From NCBI RefSeq assembly GCF_964019385.1, contig NC_088649.1, positions 17,376,377 to 17,440,376 on the forward strand: a stretch of DNA of 64,000 bases, written 5' to 3'. Positions 59,379 through 64,000 of this stretch are shown here, in pieces (position 1 is the stretch's first letter; each line of letters starts with the position of its first letter). The notes below the pieces were generated by a model. That model searched no databases, had not been told where the DNA came from, and saw only the letters and a list, made by a program, of their open reading frames with translations. The DNA is from Sycon ciliatum (taxonomy: Eukaryota; Porifera; Calcarea; Leucosolenida; Sycettidae). The translations under genes were made by a program, and so were the position numbers.

Positions 59379-60218
59379 GTGCAGAGGAAGAGTGGTGGAT
59401 CACTAAGCCAACCGAATGTGCCTTCTCCACCGTTGCCCTTGCCGCCGCCGGAGCCACCACCAGTGCCGTTGGTGGCTGGGGTTGGGGAGGAGTTGGCAAC
59501 AACAACAGTACCGCCAATCACAGAAATTGAGCCCATTTCTTTGACACAGTATCCGGCTGTGCGGACACCGCAGCACCCTCCGGCGATTGATCCGTGGGTC
59601 CAGAGACCACGGAGGTCGACCGCCAATTATTCAACCGAAATATATGCTAGGAATGGCCAAGGCCCACGCGGAGCATCGAAGGAGACCGGAAGCCGGGGGC
59701 AAAACGGAACACAATCTCGGGACGTAGATGAGGTAAGGACAGTGGCACGGGACAGACGTAGGAAGGAGAACATGGATGGTATCAGACGACTGACTGGTGG
59801 TGAATATGAGTTGGGTGATGATGCGGCGGATGACGAGAATACAGATGACGACGAGGCGGATGACGGCGAGGATACAGATGACGACGAGGCGGGTGATGAC
59901 GAGGCGGCGGATGAAGACGAGGCGGATGACGGTGAGACGGCTGGTGGTGATGGTGATAAAACGGACGAGGAGGAGTCAGGTGGCAGGGAAGGTGATGGAG
60001 CTGATGAGGGTGAAATTCGTAAGAAGTCAGCTGTGTATTTGCATTTGTTATCTCGTCCCGATTGTTTGAGTGTGTATGATGATTCCCACTTCTCTGTACT
60101 GTGTCGTGCCCGTTATGTCCAGCAGTTGAAGGTCCTTGAAGCTGTTTGTATTCGTACGCATAAGCCCGATTTGTGTAAGCAAAAAGAACATGTTTTAGCA
60201 CTTAGGTTATTTTCGTGA
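59379..60218 (+). CDS. Chimeric protein: Pro-rich and acidic repeats plus GIY-YIG-element-like C-terminus
   Basis: 279 residues. Residues 15-30 are proline-rich (PSPPLPLPPPEPPPVP). Residues 70-135 are basic and glycine/arginine-rich. Residues 145-215 are an Asp/Glu tract built from a short DNA repeat (GATGACGAGGCGGATGAC). The C-terminus (VLCRARYVQQLKVLEAVCIR, then KPDLCKQKEHVLALRLF) matches the end of GIY-YIG endonuclease regions in Penelope-like and similar retroelements. The GIY and YIG motifs and the reverse transcriptase are absent, so enzymatic activity is not expected. It is probably a degenerate remnant, or a linker region made long by repeat expansion. Confidence 0.5.
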   Translation: MQRKSGGSLSQPNVPSPPLPLPPPEPPPVPLVAGVGEELATTTVPPITEIEPISLTQYPAVRTPQHPPAIDPWVQRPRRSTANYSTEIYARNGQGPRGASKETGSRGQNGTQSRDVDEVRTVARDRRRKENMDGIRRLTGGEYELGDDAADDENTDDDEADDGEDTDDDEAGDDEAADEDEADDGETAGGDGDKTDEEESGGREGDGADEGEIRKKSAVYLHLLSRPDCLSVYDDSHFSVLCRARYVQQLKVLEAVCIRTHKPDLCKQKEHVLALRLFS

Positions 60219-60389
60219 GTTTGCACCCCGTGTTCATGAGTTGTTTCTGCACTGTTCATGCCCGTTTGTCACACTTACTCTTTATTTTAGTTCTCACTTT
60301 TTGTAATACTTACCACAAGTTACCCGTCATGTGTCACACTTCTTTGGATTTTTAACCTTTGTTTTTCCCTTGATCTCTTTAGTTGCGTA

Positions 60390-60429
60390 TTTCCACTGAT
60401 GATCGCAACGTGAAAATCGATTTTGGAAA
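60390..60429 (+). ncRNA. Hammerhead-ribozyme-like motif, right copy
   Basis: Stem I: TTTCCA (60390-60395) pairs with TGGAAA (60424-60429). The core CTGATGA is at 60396-60402 and GAAA at 60412-60415. Stem III: AAT/ATT around CG. A U sits at the cleavage position (60423). All invariant core bases are present. Stem II is weak: two C-G pairs closing a CAA loop, with a U-U mismatch next to the core. The very short stem III is typical of type I motifs in retroelements, which may act as dimers. Confidence 0.5.
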
Positions 60430-60650
60430 CACACAAAACCAAACCTTGAACAAATTGTCATGTTGCGTGGTGATGTCTGCGGCATTCATACTTTTCATTG
60501 CTATTATTAAACTTTTATCTCCACGTAGATTATTTGTATATTTACTTATAATTTATATTATTATACGCATTCCCGCGGCGGCGTCAACCAAGCAGTTATG
60601 CTTGATCCACACGTTCGCTTATGCTGGACATTGAAACAAAGCAGATGTGA

Positions 60651-61305
60651 AACAAACCTTTTACTTGCAGACATGTAAAAATGAAGTGCAAAACGTTATG
60701 CCTTATGTTTTTGATTAACTGCCCACCAACATGAAAGCATCCAGATAATATAGAGTGTAATACTGTAGTGCGACATCAAGGCACAAAATCATTACACACA
60801 GAAAACTGGAGGCTTTACGGTAGACTCCACTGTCTTATAACGCACTCTTATCTAGCGAATTTCGTGATAATAGCGAACCACTGGCCATTGTGTGGCTAAT
60901 GTTCAATTCTGTGCTGAAAGGTTAAAGATGGGTCCCTACAACAGTAGTACTATTTAATTTACTGTACTGTGTTCAACGCACACACATACACGTACATGAC
61001 ACACATTGGATGTTGGGCTTGGTTTGTCAAACTCGCAAATATTTTTTTGGATCATTTTTCAGCCTGACAAGCCCGGGGCCACCTCCTGAGAGTTGGTACG
61101 GCTCCAGTTCGGCTACAGGGTTTTTGATCTCCCGTGCTCAGTAACAGTAGCAATGTACAGTGTGTATGTGTACCTGTGTTTAGCATGTGTATGTATGCCT
61201 GCGTGTCGGTGTGTGTGTGTGTGCATCTACTGCTTGCACAGCTGCATAATGCCGTTTATTATTATTATTTTTTAAATTTTACTATTACTATTTTTCGGCA
61301 ACGCA

Positions 61306-61336
<31 letters not shown>

Positions 61337-62504
61337 TATGCCTGTGTGCCTGTGTGTTTGAGCGCTTGTGTGCGTTTGTTTATGCCAGCCTGTGTATTCA
61401 TACATTACACTATCCAGCATGAGAACTCAGCAGGTGCCAGTTGTCCACGTATAACTCACCTTCCTCCATCTACTTCGCCACCTGTGGAAATAGACCACAA
61501 AAGATAGACAAAGGAGCAGCGAGTAATGATAGGATGTTAGAGATGTAATGCCTTAAAAAGCCTTTCCAAAAATTAATACTACCATTGTGCCGCTTGCAAT
61601 GCAAGAGCACAGCGGAGACATATGACTGTACTTCTTTACTCTACTCTGGAGCTGGAGCCCTCTTCTAGGCAGTTCTCCTCGTCTCCGAGAATGACGTGGC
61701 TAGACCAAGCCTCGGGAAATCCCATGATGCCATCTGTGACTTCAATATTTGGTGGATCCCTTCTTATCCATGACCCGTTTCACTTAACACCTGCTCTCCT
61801 ACGATGAGTTTCCATAATCCTATGGAACGGAATAAGCTTGTCGGAAGTGAATACCTGCTGTTGTGGAGTGTTGCTCGCAGCCTGTACGTGCTGATGTGTG
61901 ACAGAGTCGCGTGGTCTCGCCTGGTCTAAACATACTGCCACTTTTGTCTCAATTCGGTTTGGAGCAAGGCGGTGACCATCCCACTTCAGAGTCAGCGGTA
62001 GCAATGCGAAGTCCAGCATATGTTGTGCGCGATCTGACAGTTTGCGCAATCTGAGAGTTCCAGACTGCCTGCGCAATCTTTCATCAGACTTATTGTTTTT
62101 TTCCTTCTTGTCGTCTTATAACACTATAAGACGACAAGGATAAGGACTCGCACTCCAACTAGCGAATGATACTTTGGAGGGAAACCTAAGCAGTGTACTG
62201 TCCAGCACTAGGTGAAGGTAATACACGTAGGTGAAGACTTGACAGATGGAGATGTCATCGTAGGGAAAGCTTGTCAGCAGTTAGCTAAAACCCCTCCATC
62301 CAGGGCCTGCATTCTTCTTCAGTGATGAAGTCCGGCCAAGTCTGACCTGTAGGCTTGTAGCTGGAGAGTGTATCCACGTCCACCATGTGTCAGTCGGTCA
62401 TTGGGTCTGCAGCTATGCCCCAGGAACTACAGGCGGCAAGGCAGCAGTGTTCGACAGCCTGCTGCCACCCGCACCTATGCCGTAATAGGTATGCCATATC
62501 TGTT
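60651..62504. other. Unit core after the Penelope-like insertion, U4
   Basis: Continues the block seen at 12190-14010 in U1. It includes a GT-rich stretch near 61200 and a (GAT)n microsatellite at 61306-61337 absent from the other units. The only candidate coding region is the minus-strand frame 61780-62076. Confidence 0.45.
61780..62076 (-). other. Conserved minus-strand frame, open only in U4
   Basis: 98 codons: LRLRKLSDRAQHMLDFALLP, then a segment with WDGHRLAPNRIETKVAV, then QQQVFTSDKLIPFHRIM. In U1-U3 the middle ~24 bases are absent and a TAG falls at the junction (CTGTAGCGAATTGAG); codons before and after remain alignable. Splice-like sites lie downstream on this strand (TTTCCACAG near 61485; GAAG/GTGAGT near 61455). 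It could be an exon of an unknown host gene, lost in U1-U3. I recognise no domain. Confidence 0.25.
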
Positions 62505-63113
62505 CCAAAGGAGCCTCTTTTACGGGCCAATAAACAATCCAATCTGAAGAGCAATGTCAATAAAGCCGCTCATAACGCTAAAAATCAAATCAATTCAGGA
62601 AAATTCAATTCAATTCAAAGTCGTGACACATCCGGTGAAAAACAGCAAGAAATAATATCTCGATGCAAAAGAAGAAAAAGGAAATAAAAAGCCGCTTCAT
62701 TTTAAAGGACCAAATGAAGAAAAGCAAAGAAATACCCATATCAGCGCTAAATTGCACCTTAAATTATAAACAAAAACATGACGCATCCATTAGCATTGAG
62801 GACACTGCCATTAGCGAGGTTATACATACCACTGTTACATCCGTCCCTCAGCCATGGCTAGTGGGCGCAATGCACTTACCGGTCGATGGTATGCAGAGCG
62901 AGCCCCTCTGATGCACATAACTGCAGCTCGGAGGAGTGCAAACGACAGACGGCATCTGACATAGGCCATAACCTCGCCGTAGGGCGTGCCATCATGCTGT
63001 GCCAGCATAGCGCATAATCGCTTCAAAAACCGCAAGCATTCTGGGGATGCACTGCCAGCCGTGGTGAAGACAAGCGGGGTAAAGTTACGACGGTCAACAT
63101 TGACAATCCTTTC
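62505..63113 (-). mobile_element. 5'-truncated retroelement fragment with 12-bp duplication, U4 only
   Basis: GCCATATCTGTT at 62493-62504 and 63114-63125 is an exact duplication, and the other units have it once. The insert reads on the minus strand as the C-terminus of a retroelement polyprotein followed by a 3' UTR of about 330 bp. Confidence 0.8.
62835..63113 (-). pseudogene. C-terminal fragment of retroelement polyprotein, U4
   Basis: About 92 codons within the insert: RIVNVDRRNFTPLVFTTAG, then YGEVMAYVRCRLSFALLRAA and VMCIRGARS. It aligns with the end of the U3 protein (SFVPAVISASGG, then HVMAFVRCRISFSLLKSC and IMCIRGCRR), so it is the same family but a different element. Any start codon to its right belongs to flanking unit sequence. 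Confidence 0.6.
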
Positions 63114-63125
63114 GCCATATCTGTT

Positions 63126-64000
63126 GCGTTGAAGCATGCAAGAGCTCTTGGCAAGTTCTGCCAAGTTATGGTCACGATCTATCATCACTGGTGTATCTAT
63201 AATTTATGATTATGTTCTGCCTGTTGTACGCATTGCCTTTTACACTCGTGCGTGTACTCATACTAGTACACACATGCATCACGGTTTTCTGCCTGTCCTT
63301 TAGCTTCGCTCTGGACAAAAAGTCTTTTCTCTTCGTCTTCTGAAAGATAAATCACAAACCCTACCTAGTGTGTTTGCGTTTGTTGACACAACAATCACAT
63401 GTTACTGCTACCGTGTTGCGCCCGCAGCGTCAGTCTGGGGCACACGGTTGTGGCTATTGCGACTGCCACTGACCCTGAGGCACAATCTGTTACACACATT
63501 TTTAAAAGCAGCAGAAAATGCGACAGCACTTGATTAAGTACATCCGCAGTGGGAAAATGGTGCGACTTCCAAGATGCAGTGGCATGGGATTGTATGATGT
63601 CGAGCAACGCTCGATATCACTGAATATCAGGGTTCCCTGTAGTCAGGGGTTTGCATGCAGAGTATTTCTTGTCAACACTAGCGATGTGTTGACTTATATC
63701 TCCATTACTGTTTTGTTCAAGTAAATCTTGAACTCGGATGGTGAGCCAATATAGTTATGATGAAGAACGCTTACAGTATAAGATCTGGTTACGTTGGTGG
63801 ACAGTTTGTCATAACTCGTAACATTTTGTCCGTTTCCTTTCTTCAAGTATATCCATTGGCTTTTCTTATTGTCCGCAAACTCCAACCCACTAACACATTC
63901 AGCAAACTTCACTTCTCAACTCTAAAAACAGTCTCTTCTTCACTGTGATTCGAATGAAAAGAGAGAGGAGCCTTGAGAGGTATCCGCGAGAATGAAGACT
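63126..64000. other. Unit core at the right window edge, U4; no recognised gene
   Basis: Matches U1 14010-14700 with extra small insertions (for example near 63725-63850, where ATAGTTATGATGAAGAACGC is not in U1). The U1 and U2 plus-strand frame ending near 14885 has no counterpart before the window ends. Confidence 0.4.

Larger units (their letters stand above)
59184..60650 (+). mobile_element. Penelope-like (GIY-YIG type) retroelement, truncated, U4 only
   Basis: The insertion splits ATTTTACTTGCAGAC of the other units. An imperfect ~17-bp repeat of AAACAAACxTTTTACTT occurs at both ends. Inside, perfect or near-perfect inverted copies of ~140 bp (about 59189-59330 and 60372-60515) flank a 279-residue frame. 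Each copy includes a CTGATGA...GAAA motif resembling a hammerhead ribozyme. Hammerheads in the terminal repeats are an established feature of Penelope-like elements. The reverse transcriptase is missing. Confidence 0.6.
54261..64000. repeat. Tandem unit U4 (right end cut by the window)
   Basis: The first 9.7 kb of a fourth unit. It keeps the empty sites of two insertions shared by U1-U3: the second hAT MITE (empty at 58207-58214) and the SINE tail (empty near 58056-58072). It also carries a Penelope-like element (59184 to about 60650) and a retroelement fragment (62505-63113) that no other unit has. Confidence 0.93.

Overview
The window is animal nuclear DNA from an unidentified genome, probably a marine invertebrate. 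It contains eukaryotic transposons of many classes (hAT, PIF/Harbinger, piggyBac-like TTAA, TA-target elements, Merlin-like, Penelope-like, other retroelement fragments, a tRNA-derived SINE), long CA microsatellites, frequent TACATGTA motifs and a Yippee-type zinc protein. I see no operons, ribosome binding sites, tRNA or rRNA genes. The phylum cannot be fixed from the sequence alone.

The dominant structure is a head-to-tail array of about 15-17 kb units, all in the same orientation: U1 1-20790 (enlarged by insertions), U2 20791-37325, U3 37326-54260 and U4 54261-64000 (cut by the window end). Phase is set by a sequence inside the Yippee-like gene, so the window opens inside that gene of U1. 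The order in each unit is: Yippee-like gene (minus strand); 135-bp tandem array; Merlin-like transposase N-terminus (plus strand); nested hAT elements; GTTATTTCTGAC MITE; second hAT MITE; CATCATGCATC tandem repeat; CA microsatellite; about 3 kb of conserved sequence without a recognised gene; 15-bp minisatellite; perfect hairpin; about 3 kb of further unassigned sequence; then the next unit.

Because the units are aligned copies, one copy often keeps the empty site of an insertion found in another. This allows exact ends and target-site duplications to be read for many elements. U1 carries a SINE, a 6.5-kb foreign block, a TA element and a Harbinger MITE. U2 carries three TTAA elements, a TA element and an essentially perfect 164-bp palindrome. 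U3 carries a TA MITE, a hAT element, another TA MITE and a retroelement gene split by a 2.9-kb insertion. U4 carries a Penelope-like element with two inverted hammerhead-ribozyme-like motifs and a retroelement fragment.

The best host gene candidate is the 115-codon, intronless Yippee-like gene, intact in three units and open as far as visible in the fourth. Most other coding signal is transposon-derived or of unknown status. Derived markers conflict about which units are closest relatives, which points to gene conversion or unequal exchange within the array.
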